DNA of 64,000 nucleotides from Hortaea werneckii (lineage: Eukaryota; Ascomycota; Dothideomycetes; Mycosphaerellales; Teratosphaeriaceae): positions 1,054,001 to 1,118,000 of the forward strand of contig JBAOKB010000037.1 of the NCBI GenBank assembly GCA_037044905.1, read 5' to 3'. Below are positions 10,932 through 21,100 of this stretch, piece after piece. The first letter of the stretch is position 1. Each line of letters begins with the position of its first letter. The notes below the pieces were generated by a model, which was not told the origin of the DNA, did not search any database, and was given only the letters and a program-made list of their open reading frames with translations. Both the position numbers and the translations under genes were made by a program.

Positions 10932-12383
10932 ATGTTCGTTCCAAAGAAAGGAGGAAAACTACGAATGGTAATCGACTATCGACGACTTAACGAAGTCACG
11001 GTCAAAAACCGATATCCACTACCCAACATCGAAGAAATGCAGGATCGACTTACCGGAGCAAACTGGTACTCAAAGATCGATCTACGAGACGCATTCTACG
11101 CAGTACGAATGGCTAAGGGAGAAGAATGGAAGACAGCTTTTAGGACACGCTACGGACTCTACCAATTTCGAGTCATGCCAATGGGACTTACGAACGCCCC
11201 AGCGACATGTCAGCAGCTCGTTAATGATGTACTACGAGACTTACTGGACATCACCGTCATAGCATACGTCGACGACATCTTGATCTTCACCCGAGGAAGC
11301 CGAGAACAACATACCAAAGACGTACAAGCAGTGCTAGAACGACTTAGCACAGTGGACTTCAAGACCGCACCCGAGAAATGTGAATTCTACAGGAAGGAAA
11401 TCGAATTCCTAGGATTCATCATCAGCACTACTAGAATCAAGATGGACCCGAAGAAAGTACAATCCATCGAGGAATGGCCAACGCCAAAGACAGTCAAGGA
11501 TATCCAAGCCTTCTTAGGACTCGCAAACTACAACAGGAAGTTTGTCGAAGGATACTCCAAGCTTGCAATCCCACTTACAAGTCTTACGAAGAAAGACACC
11601 AAATTCATGTGGACGGATAAGCAAGAAAAGGCATTCCAGCAACTTAAGCAAGCATGCATACAGTCACCAACACTCATGCTATTCGACACCAAGAAACCAG
11701 TACAAGTCGAAACCGACGCATCCGACTTAGCGATAGGTGCTTGCCTCACTCAAGAACATGATGGCAAGAGACACCCAGTGACGTATTACTCGAGAAAGAT
11801 GACGCCAGCGGAACAGAACTACGAGATTTATGACAAAGAACTGTTAGCGATTGTTGCAGCATTGCGACACTGGAGAGTTTACTGTGAAGGAGCTACAGGA
11901 CTAACGATATACACCGACCACAAGAACCTTCAATACTTCACAACTACCAAGGATCTATCGCGTCGACAGTGTAGATGGTCAGAGCTACTCGGACAATACA
12001 AGTTCGATATCCAGTATACGCTAGGAAAAGACAATGGGCGCGCAGATGCGCTAAGCAGACGAAGCGACTACATGGAAGGAAAAGAGCAAAACCCAAAAGC
12101 AATGCTCAAAGTCAACAGAGACGGGAGCCTTACCACGAACACACAGGAGTTTAACCACATACTCCGAGTTCTACGAGATAAACAAGAAGAGTTCCCCATC
12201 GAACATGGGAAGTACCAAGTTCCACCAGAAAAGGAATACGAATGTATCAAAGACCACCATAATAGCCGAACCACAGGACACCCAGGAATAACGAGAACGA
12301 TCGACTTAATTAGACGGAACTTTGCCTTTCCACAGATGCGAAAGAAGGTTACCGATTACATCAAACAATGCGACAGTTGCTAA
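10932..12383 (+). CDS. Element A Pol, reverse transcriptase / RNase H / integrase zinc finger
   Basis: A 483-codon open stretch. RT motifs in order: PKKGGKLRMVIDYRRLN, KIDLRDAFY, MPMGLTNAPAT and the catalytic YVDD at residues 112-115. RNase H starts near QVETDASDLAIGACL and contains YDKELLAIV and the TDHKNLQYF segment. At the end is the integrase H2C2 zinc finger (H-x3-5-H, then CDSC). Upstream, about 65 codons between the TAG at 10731 and this stretch are also pol coding. It ends at TAA 12381-12383, directly after CDSC, at a codon expected to be Gln, and B and C carry the same stop. Confidence 0.92.
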   Translation: MFVPKKGGKLRMVIDYRRLNEVTVKNRYPLPNIEEMQDRLTGANWYSKIDLRDAFYAVRMAKGEEWKTAFRTRYGLYQFRVMPMGLTNAPATCQQLVNDVLRDLLDITVIAYVDDILIFTRGSREQHTKDVQAVLERLSTVDFKTAPEKCEFYRKEIEFLGFIISTTRIKMDPKKVQSIEEWPTPKTVKDIQAFLGLANYNRKFVEGYSKLAIPLTSLTKKDTKFMWTDKQEKAFQQLKQACIQSPTLMLFDTKKPVQVETDASDLAIGACLTQEHDGKRHPVTYYSRKMTPAEQNYEIYDKELLAIVAALRHWRVYCEGATGLTIYTDHKNLQYFTTTKDLSRRQCRWSELLGQYKFDIQYTLGKDNGRADALSRRSDYMEGKEQNPKAMLKVNRDGSLTTNTQEFNHILRVLRDKQEEFPIEHGKYQVPPEKEYECIKDHHNSRTTGHPGITRTIDLIRRNFAFPQMRKKVTDYIKQCDSC

Positions 12384-12464
12384 AAGAACAAGGCATCACG
12401 ACATGCAAAGTATGGCAATCTCCAGTTCCGAGAACCGTCGGACACGCCATGGAGAGAGGTTACG

Positions 12465-12788
12465 ATGGACTTCATCACGAAGTTGCTAGCATCCAAGGAC
12501 CCAGCCACAGGAGTCATTTATGATTCAATACTTGTCATGGTAGACACTTTGACCAAGTATGCACACTTCGTACCATGCGAAGAATCAATGATAGCCATGG
12601 AACTCGCACACCTCATACTGGACAGGCTAATTAGACATCATGGAATTCTAGAAAGCTTTATCACCGACAGAGATAAGCTGTTTACACCAAACTTCTGGAA
12701 ATCGCTCATGGGACAAATTGGAATAAAACACAAGCTATCGACAGCATTCCACCTAGAGACGGATGGTCAGACTGAAAGGACAAATTAG
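12465..12788 (+). CDS. Element A integrase catalytic core
   Basis: A 107-codon stretch, in frame with the RT part. It carries the DDE core: Asp in MDFITK/VMVDTLTKYAHF, Asp in FITDRDKLF, and Glu in the FHLETDGQTERTN motif. The intervening bases 12384-12464 are in frame and also coding. It ends in TAG (12786-12788), where Gln is expected after ERTN, again shared with B and C. Integrase joins the cDNA ends to target DNA. Confidence 0.88.
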   Translation: MDFITKLLASKDPATGVIYDSILVMVDTLTKYAHFVPCEESMIAMELAHLILDRLIRHHGILESFITDRDKLFTPNFWKSLMGQIGIKHKLSTAFHLETDGQTERTN

Positions 12789-12854
12789 TTACTCGAAACA
12801 TATTTACGGCACTACGTTAACTACGCACAAGATAATTGGGTTGCACTACTACCA

Positions 12855-13433
12855 ATGGCACAACTAGCATTAAACAATAATGCGTCGGAGACAACACGAC
12901 AAACGCCATTTTTCCTCAACTACGGAAAGACGCCCAATTTATTCATGGAACCAAGGACGTTAGTAAGAGCCGACAGAGCCATACTTATGGCAGGAGAATT
13001 GCAAAAGGCACACAAGACTGCCCAAGATGCAATCCGACATTCGCAACAGCGAATACAGAAGCAGCGATTCAAGGAATCAAAATTGGCACCTCAGCTTAGG
13101 AAGGGGGATAAGGTATACCTTCTAACGAAGAACCTGAAGACAAAGCGGAGAACAAAGAAACTGGATTATGTTAAGGTCGGACCATTTTTGATTGCCGAAC
13201 AGAAAGGAGCAGTCAGCTACCGACTTGAACTTCCACCAGACGCCAAGATCCATCTAGTATTCCATGTATCCTTATTGGAACCCGCACACCCCGACGCCAC
13301 GCTGCAAACAACGTTCCATTACCAGGAACAAGAAGACGACGAGTACGAAGTCGAAAGGATCGTAGACTACGACAAGAAAAGTCAGCGATACCTTATCAAA
13401 TGGAAGGGGTATCCCAGTGAGGAAAACACATAG
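12855..13433 (+). CDS. Element A integrase C-terminal domain and chromodomain
   Basis: A 192-codon stretch in the same frame. It has MAQLALNNN, the GPY/F-like segment (KVGPFLIAEQKGAVSYRLELP) and a chromodomain (YEVERIVDYD, YLIKWKGYPSEENT). The TAG at 13431-13433 replaces the aromatic Trp that normally follows (WEPL), and a few more chromodomain residues are readable after it. In chromoviruses this domain directs integration towards methylated H3 heterochromatin, which fits the nesting seen here. The 3' end overlaps the antisense ORF convergently. Confidence 0.88.
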   Translation: MAQLALNNNASETTRQTPFFLNYGKTPNLFMEPRTLVRADRAILMAGELQKAHKTAQDAIRHSQQRIQKQRFKESKLAPQLRKGDKVYLLTKNLKTKRRTKKLDYVKVGPFLIAEQKGAVSYRLELPPDAKIHLVFHVSLLEPAHPDATLQTTFHYQEQEDDEYEVERIVDYDKKSQRYLIKWKGYPSEENT

Positions 13434-13449
13434 GAACCACTCACCAATC

Positions 13450-13959
13450 TTAACTGCCCGAAGATGCTACGCTAGTACCGCCGGAAAAGTTAACGGATTG
13501 ATCCATGTTTCCGAGCGTTTCCATCATCAAAGGAGTAAGACCCATGGTAGCAGCCGCCGCAGGACAGTCATCAGTTTCGAAGGCACCTTCAGCCTCCATT
13601 TCCGACGCAAGACATTCGGCCTTCCGAGCCGCCCGACCCTCAGCTTGACGAAGAATCTTCTTGTTTCGCATCAACCGAGCCATTACGACGGCCAGCAGTT
13701 CCTCGTCCTCGTCGACCTTGTGCTAGTACTCCTCTCGAGTCTTGTCAAGGGACTCCCAAGACATGTTCACACATTTCTTGCCCTGCCGCACGCACTCGGA
13801 GCACCGGAGGTTGGATGAGTTGGACATGGCGATACAAAGATGGTTGTGCAAAGAACAGCGTTCGCACGGAAAGAATACTGGGCGACCGTTTCTTTCGATT
13901 TCGTTCGCAAGACGCAAGCGCTTTGTCTTAGAAAGAGAAACCTCTGAAGAAGACGACAT
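13450..13959 (-). pseudogene. Antisense accessory ORF of element A (Zn2Cys6-like cluster), one internal stop
   Basis: From ATG at 13959 to TAA at 13450-13452 on the minus strand, that is, opposite to gag-pol: 169 codons with one TAG (13723-13725, after KTREEY). Cysteines at residues 32, 35, 42, 53, 56 and 63 give C-x2-C-x6-C-x10-C-x2-C-x6-C, which fits the Zn(II)2Cys6 binuclear-cluster consensus of fungal transcription factors. Basic residues precede it (KTKRLRL). An acidic and Ala-rich region follows. The start lies about 100 bp from the 3' LTR, so that LTR or the PPT region would have to supply a promoter. The counterpart in C shares the stop position. Function unknown; regulation of the element or host is conjecture. 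Confidence 0.7.
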
Positions 13960-14043
13960 CTTATGAGAACAAGGTGGACCAAACTACGGAAACTAAGAAT
14001 CGCGGGGATCGCGACATCATAAGCTTTAGGGACGAAGCTAGAC

Positions 14044-14057
14044 TGGAAGAGGGATGG
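14044..14057 (+). other. Polypurine tract of element A
   Basis: TGGAAGAGGGATGG sits immediately before the 3' LTR, where plus-strand DNA synthesis is primed in LTR retroelements. I could not recognise a tRNA primer-binding site after the 5' LTR (8065 onwards). Confidence 0.65.
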
Positions 14058-14459
14058 TGTTACGAACACGGTCACGGGACGCTCGAACCCGAAGCGATTG
14101 GCCAGTAAGGACTGGAGCAAGGAAAGGTCACGTGATCAGTATGCAGGAGAGCGCTGCCTTGGCAGGCGAACCACTGCATATATGCAAGAGGCCGACCGGT
14201 CGACGAGCGACCCGGCGACCTTGGAGCGCCGGACCGCTAAGCGACCCAGCGAACTATTGCATGAAGACACGAATCTCTTATGTATATAACTAGGCATGTT
14301 TCTCGTTAGGAGTTCGTGTGTTCAACTCATGTTGCAATCCGACTGTTAGGTAGAGAACCAACAGCCTTGTCACAATTAGTTATCCCACAACCCAGTTGTC
14401 TTGACACATCTGTTCCAACGAGCTCTAAATCCGTGACACTACTTCGTAGGGTCGCAACA
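14058..14459 (+). repeat. 3' LTR of gypsy element A
   Basis: 402 bp, nearly identical to 7663-8064. Visible differences are one G/A in the U3 part and two C/T changes in the U5 part. It is followed by the target duplication GTGCG. Confidence 0.95.
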
Positions 14460-14464
14460 GTGCG

Positions 14465-17400
14465 GTCTTAAAGTCCACTGTGCTAAGTCGTTCTAGCACT
14501 GCCTGTACATCTTTGGTATGTTGTTCTCGGCTTCCTTGGGTGAAGATTAAGATGTCATCGACATATGCTATGACGGTGATGTCTAGTAAGTCTCGTAGTA
14601 CATCATTAACGAGCTGCTAACACGTTGCTAGGGCATTCGTGAGTCCCATTAGCATGACTCGAAATTGATAGAGTCCGTAGCGTGTCCTAAAAGCCGTTTT
14701 CCATTCTTCTCCCTTAGCCATTCGTACTACGTAGAACGCATCTCGTAGGTCGATCTTTAAGTACCAATTTGCCCCGGTAAGTCGATCTTGCATTTCCTCG
14801 ATATTGGGTAGCGGATATCGGTTCTTGACCGTGACTTCATTAAGTCGTCGATAGTCGATTACCATTCGTAGTTTTCCTCCTTTCTTTGGAACGAACATTG
14901 CTAGTAAAGCGGCTAGCGATTGGGATTTCTCTATCTATCCTTTGTCGCTCTTTTCTTTTAGCCATCGTCGTTGCTCTTCGAGCTCTTTTTCGGATAACCT
15001 GTATAGTAGCCCCCATGGTGGATCTTTGCCGGGCTAAAGTTGTATTCGGTAATCCCATAGTTAATGTCTAGGTAAGGCGGCTAATCCTTCCTCTTCCTAG
15101 AAGAGCGGTTTCCATTTCTTAAACTCCTTAGGGATCTCTAGAGGTGCGTTAGTTCTCCCTTTATCTCTCACCTTGTAACCTAGCTAGGCTAGCTTAGTGT
15201 CCGTAGAGACTATCTCCTTGCCTATTCTGTCGGAGTATGTTATCGGTTAACGTTCTAATTCGCAGAACTGTCTTTCCTTATCTACTATCGCACGCTATCG
15301 ATGCATAGGGTAGATGTCGGTAACGCAACCGCATCGCTTAAACTTAAGTACTCTTTTCCTCTAATCTATTAGAGGGTTGTGCTTTTCTAACTAAGGTGTC
15401 CCTATTACGACATCGTAAATAGCTATGTTAACGATATCCAGGCTAACAGTCTCGTGGTGCTGTTAGATAGCTAGGACTAGCGGCATTGTTTCGCTGTCCA
15501 CTTCGGATAGGGATAATCCATCTGCGACCATTAACTCGTATCCGCCGTCTTTCTTTTGTCGGGTAGCGATCCCGTTTCGCTAGACAAAGCTAGTCGATAT
15601 AAAGTTTCCGCTAGCTCCGGAATCGATTATAGCTTGTGTTGCGTGTCCATTAACAATGCATTTAGTACGGAATACCGGTGCTGCTAATGCTATAGGAGCT
15701 TCGATAATGTTTACTTCCTAGCGACTGCTCCTGTCGGTAGGGATCCTTCGTTTTTTAAATAGTATCCTAGTAAGTTAGCGTCTTCGAGACAGACTTCCTA
15801 GTTAAGGGGTCCGCCTTTAGGTCCTAGGATAACCTTTCCTTGTGTCATTGATACTTTAACTCGTCCTTTAATAGTGGCTTTAATATGCCCTAGTATTATG
15901 TTTCTCTATATTAGTAGTTGTATTGGTAGTCCCATGGGTTTCAATTCCTATTGTCTTGTGGACTTAGTTAACTTGTGTCGCATTGCCTCCAACGATATGA
16001 GGTCTTCTTAATAAGCTTCCTAGATTCGATGTAGCTCGTGTAGTCGTGCCTTAATGATCTGGATTCGTTCCCTAACGCTTCTAGGAATGTAGATTCCATC
16101 GGGCGTAACGTAACTTCTATCCGGTTAAAATGTGCTTCCAATTGGTAGTCGCTCTTGCACGTATGCTGCTGCATTATAGTCGATGTTAACGAGTCGATAG
16201 TTCTAGAACATTGCTCTAATTCGGTTAAGCATGTTGTCGAATTCGATCGGGTAGAGTCGTCGTTTCCCTTAAATCTTGGGGAATATAGTTTCAAGTTAAT
16301 GCATAATGAAGATCATTATCCTTTTGATAGGTTTAGATCCTTAAATAGTGAATGTCGATATTTTAAGGTCGTCTAGTTCTTTATCGTCTGTATATTCTTC
16401 CTCCGATGAACTATCGTCCTACGCTGCTACTGTCTGCGCGATTATTTGTAGTTGTTCTAGGTTCGGTCCCGTAAGTTCTAGTTTAGGATCGTTGGTTAGT
16501 AGAGATTCTTCTTCCTCTAGCAGTTCTTCTTCCTACTCGGGGGGTGTGTTTTCTTGCAGAGTTGCGTCCTCCCAATTAAATAGTAGTGGAGACCTTCCTC
16601 TCCGGGAATTTCCTAAGTCTCTTATCTACTGTAGTGGCTAGCCTCGTATTATTACGTTAAATTCCATCCTAGCCTTGCGTGGCTTCTTGGGATAGTAACT
16701 ACTTGCTAGCTTGTCTAACTTATGGGTTTTATAGTAGTCGTCGTAACAACCCGTCTAATGTATAGCCTTATGGTCTAGTTCCGTCTTCGGTTCCTTAACG
16801 AGTTTTGATACATCGTAGGCGCCTCGTCCATCGTTTGCTTCGTTAATGGGTTCCTTTACTAGCATTATGTTAAGCTACTCCTGCGGTCGCACCTTTCGTC
16901 CGCGGCAGTCTCGTGCGTAATGCCCTATCTCGTGGCAGTTGTAGCACTCCGGTCCTTCTCGTTTCTTTCCTCTGTTGCTGTTCCTTTGGAACTTCCCTTT
17001 ACCCTTGGCTCCTCGCATGCCTCTTCCTCTTGGCTTGCGTTAGATAATATCTAATTCCATAGCATTAGGATCGCGACGAGACCCTCTAGTCCAGCTGGTA
17101 GAGTTGTAGCTAGATCGTCCGCGATACTATCTATTGTAGCGTTTTTCCATCTTTCTCTCGTAAAGTCTATCGTCAATTTCGATAGCATCTTGAATCATTA
17201 GTTCGAGAGTGTCGTGAGATGCACCTAAGCGCATAAGTTCATCCTTGACGTCGTCCTTAAGTCTAGTGTAATACATAGTAAGTAAGGCTTAGTCATCCCA
17301 ACCAGTTTTGCCTAAATATTCCCTAAACTTGGCGGTGTATTGCGAAGTAGACGTCTTCTGTTTCAAGTGTTAGATAACTCGGATGGCGACTTGTTTTTCG

Positions 17401-17765
17401 TTACTTAACCCATAAATGTTTCGAATGGCTTTAACATAATTGTCCTAGCTGTTAAAGATTCCTTCGGTATCGATGTTCTAGTGCAAGACTTCGTGCAACC
17501 TAGGTCGAATCCATTGTTGGACTTGTCCCCTAAGGTAAGAGGATGCAAGTAAGGTCTTCTTGGGATCCTAAGTAATGTTTTCGAAACGAAAGTAAAGTGC
17601 CATTTGGTTTAGCTAATCGTCGAGCTTCGATCGATCGCTATAGTAGTAGTCCGGTTTGGCGACTTTAATATTGTTGTCGTTAGTACGCTGCTAAACGCTA
17701 GTGTCTTGGTTCTCGGATAGAGCTATTGTTGTCTAAGGTACAAAGTTCCTTAAGGGTGTTTAAAG
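14465..17765 (-). pseudogene. Element B gag, protease and first part of RT
   Basis: The minus strand reads gag from about 17760 down to about 15910, with a CCHC knuckle near 16930-16890 (CYNCHEIGHYARDC-like), then protease with DSGASGNF (about 15620) and RT to the YVDD motif (about 14555). It breaks off at 14465, where element A entered. Stop codons are frequent and many coincide with those of A and C. Short open fragments remain (for example 14898-14617, RT). Confidence 0.85.
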
Positions 17766-18160
17766 TGTTGCGACCCTACGAAGTAGTGTCACGGGTTTAG
17801 AGCTCTTTAGAACAAATGTGTCAAGACAACTAGGTTGTGGGATAACTAATTGTAACAAGGCTATTGGTTCTCTACCTAACAGTCGGATTGTAACATGAGT
17901 TGAACACACGAACTCCTAATGAGAAACGTGCCTCGTTATATACATAAGAGATTCGTGTCTTTATGCATTGTGCTCTCTTGCTCTTACTGCTCTCTCCGAG
18001 AGAGTAGGGAGCACGGAGAGTAGAGCGCAGAGAGCGCTCTATCACGTGCGCTACTTGGTACTCTATCACGTAACTGCTGTTCTGGCACTAGGCGGTGGAT
18101 CTTTCTACTGCCGCGCCACCTTTTCGCCTAATTGTCTAGTTACCTTCTGTGTTCGTAACA
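17766..18160 (-). repeat. 5' LTR of gypsy element B
   Basis: 395 bp partner of 4530-4924, differing by a small number of transitions. It is followed by the CTTAG duplication at 18161-18165. Confidence 0.9.
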
Positions 18161-18165
18161 CTTAG

Positions 18166-21100
18166 TTCTATAAACAGATTAGGTAGTTTTCCGTAGTTAA
18201 GGAAAAATAGCGATTCTTTTGTTGTCTCTAAAGTATTATTGTTTAATGCTAATTGTGCTATTAGTAATAGCGAAACCCAATTGTTCTGTGCGTAGTTAAC
18301 GTAATGCCGTAGGTATGCTTTAAGTAACTAATTTGTCCTTTTAGTCTAACCGTCTGTCTCTAGGTAGAATACCGTAGATAATTTGTACCTTATTCCAATC
18401 TATCCTATAAGCGATTTCTAGAAGTTTAATGTAAATAGCTTATCTCTGTCGGTAATAAAGCTTTCTAGAATTCCATAATGTCTAATAAGTCTGTCTAGTA
18501 TAAGATATGCGAGTTCTATAGCTATTATTAATTCCTTGTACGGTATAAAATGTGCGTATTTAGTTAAGGTATCTACTATAACAAGTATTAAATCATAAAT
18601 TACTCTAGTAGCCGGGTCCTTAGATGCCGGTAATTTGGTAATAAAGTCCATCGTAACTTCTCTCTATAGTATATCCGAAGGTTCTCGGAATTAGAGATTG
18701 CCGTACTTCGTATGTCGTAATGCTTTGTTCTTTTAGTAACTATCGTATTGTTTAATATAGTCGGTAACCTTTTTCCGTATCTGTAGGAAAGCAAAGTTCC
18801 GTCTAATTAAGTCGATTGTCCTCGTAATTCCTAGGTGTCCTATGGTTTAGCTATTATAGTAGTCTTTAATGTATTCGTGTTCCTTTTCCGGTAGAACTTA
18901 ATATTTCCTATATTTAATAGGGAATTCTTCTTGTTCATCTCGTAGAACTCGGAGTATATTATTAAACTCCTATATATTCGTAGTAAGGCTTCCATCCTTG
19001 TTAACTTTAAGTATTGCTTTCGAATTTTGCTCCTTGCCTTCTATATAGTCGCTTCTTCTGCTTAGCGCATCTACGCGCCTATTGTCTTTTCCTAGTGTAT
19101 ACTAGATATCGAACTTATATTGTCCGAGTAGCTCTAACCATCTACACTGTCGACGCAATAGATCCTTAGTAGTTATAAAGTATTAAAGGTTCTTGTAGTC
19201 GGTGTATATCGTTAGTCCTATAGCTCCTTCGTAGTAAACTCTCTAGTGTCGCAATGCTATAACAATCGCTAATAGTTCCTTGTCGTAGATTTCGTAGTTC
19301 TGTTCTGCTAGCGTTATCTTTCTCGAGTAATACGCTACTAGGTGTCTTTTGCCGTTATGTTCTTAAGTAAGGCAAGCACCTATCGCTAAATCGGATGCGT
19401 CGGTTTCGACTTGTACTAGTTTCTTAATATCGAATAGTATAAGTGTCGGTAATTGTATACATACTTGTTTAAGTTGTTGGAATGCCTTTTCTTGCTTCTC
19501 TGTCTATACGAACCTAGTGTCCTTTTTCGTAAGACTTGTAAGTAGGATTGCAAGCTTAGAGTATCCTTCGACAAACTTCCTATTATAGTTTGCGAGTCCT
19601 AGGAAGGCTTAGATATCCTTAACGGTCTTTAGCGTTAGCTATTCCTCGATAGATTATACTTTCTTCGGGTCCATCTTAATTCTAGTAGTATTAATAATAA
19701 ATCCTAGGAATTCGATTTCCTTCTTATAGAATTTACATTTCTCGGGTACGGTCTTAAAGTCTACTATACTAAGTCGTTCTAGTACTGCTCGTACATCTTT
19801 AGTGTATTGTTCTCGGTTTCCTTAGGTAAAGATTAGGATGTCGTCGACATACGCTATAACGGTAATGTTAAGTAGGTCCTATAATACATCGTTAACGAGC
19901 TACTAATATATCGCTAGGGTATTCGTAAGTCCTATTAGCATAACTCGAAATTAATAGAGTCCGTAGTGTGTCCTAAAAGCTGTTTTCTATTCTTCCCCCT
20001 TAGCTATTCGTACTATATAGAATACGTCTCGTAAATCGATTTTCGAGTACTAGTTTGCTCCGGTAAGTCGGTCTTGTATTTCCTCGATGTTAGGTAGTAG
20101 ATATCGATTTTTAACCGTAACTTCGTTAAGTCGTTAATAGTCGATTACTATTCGTAGTTTTCCTCCTTTCTTTAGAACGAACATTGCTAGTAAAGCGGCT
20201 AGCGATTAGGATTTCTCTATCTATCCTTTGTCGCTCTTTTCTTTTAGCTATCGTCGTTACTCTTCGAGCTCTTTTTCGGATAACCTATATAGTAGCCCCT
20301 ATAGTAGATCTTTACTAGGTTAAAGTTGTATTTAGTAATCCTATAGTTAATGTCTAGGTAAGGCGGCTAATCCTTCCTCTTCCTAGAAGAGCGGTTTCTA
20401 TTTCTTAAACTCTTTAGGGATTTCTAGAGGTACGTTAGTTCTCCCTTTGTCTCTTACCTTATAACCTAACTAGGCTAGCTTAGTGTCTATAGAGACTATC
20501 TCCTTACCGTTTCTGTCGGAGTATGTTGTCGGTTAACGTTCTAATTTGTAGAACTGTCTTTCCTTATCTACTATCGCACGCTATCGATATATAGGGTAGA
20601 TGTCGGTAACGTAACCGCATCGCTCGAACTTAAGTACTCTTTTCCTCTAATCTATTAGAGGGTTATACTTCTCTAACTAAGGTGTCCCTATTACGACATC
20701 GTAACTAGCTATATTAACGATATCTAGGCTAACAGTCTCGTAGTACTATTGGATAGCTAGGACTAGCGGTATTGTTTCGCTGTCTACTTCGGATAGGGGT
20801 AATCCATCTGCGACTATTAACTTATATCCGCCGTCTTTCTTTCGTCGGGTAGCGATCCCGTTTCGCTAGACAAAGCTAGTCGATATAAAGTTTCCGCTAG
20901 CTCCGGAATCGATTATAGCTTGTGTTAGGTGTCTATTAACAATGCATTTAGTACGGAATACCGGTGCTACTAATGCTATAGGAGCTTCGATAATGTTTAC
21001 TTCCTAGCGACTACTCCTGTCGGCAGGGATCCTTCGTTTTTTAAATAGTATCCTAGCGAGTTAGCATCTTCGAGACAGACTTCCTAATTAAGGGGTCTAT

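Larger units (their letters stand above)
7663..14459 (+). mobile_element. Ty3/gypsy LTR retrotransposon A, youngest and nearly intact
   Basis: 6797 bp with two 402-bp LTRs (7663-8064 and 14058-14459) and the target duplication GTGCG (7658-7662 and 14460-14464). The two LTRs differ at only about three positions, all transitions, so insertion is recent. Order on the plus strand: gag with CCHC knuckle, aspartic protease, reverse transcriptase, RNase H, integrase, chromodomain. This is the Ty3/gypsy order with a chromovirus-type integrase. An antisense ORF and a polypurine tract precede the 3' LTR. It inserted into the RT gene of element B in the opposite orientation. Despite its youth, gag and pol carry several in-frame stops, so it is not autonomous as read. 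Confidence 0.95.
4530..18160 (-). mobile_element. Ty3/gypsy LTR retrotransposon B, interrupted by A
   Basis: Two 395-bp LTRs (4530-4924 and 17766-18160) and the target duplication CTTAG (4525-4529 and 18161-18165) define it. Orientation is minus: 5' LTR on the right, gag around 17700-15950, protease about 15700-15550, first part of reverse transcriptase to 14465. After element A come the rest of RT (7662 downwards), RNase H, integrase and chromodomain to about 5590. Coding sequence is close to A and C, but the U3 part of the LTR and the antisense accessory ORF are of a different type, so B is a distinct subfamily. It is moderately RIPed. It inserted into the integrase gene of element C. Confidence 0.9.
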
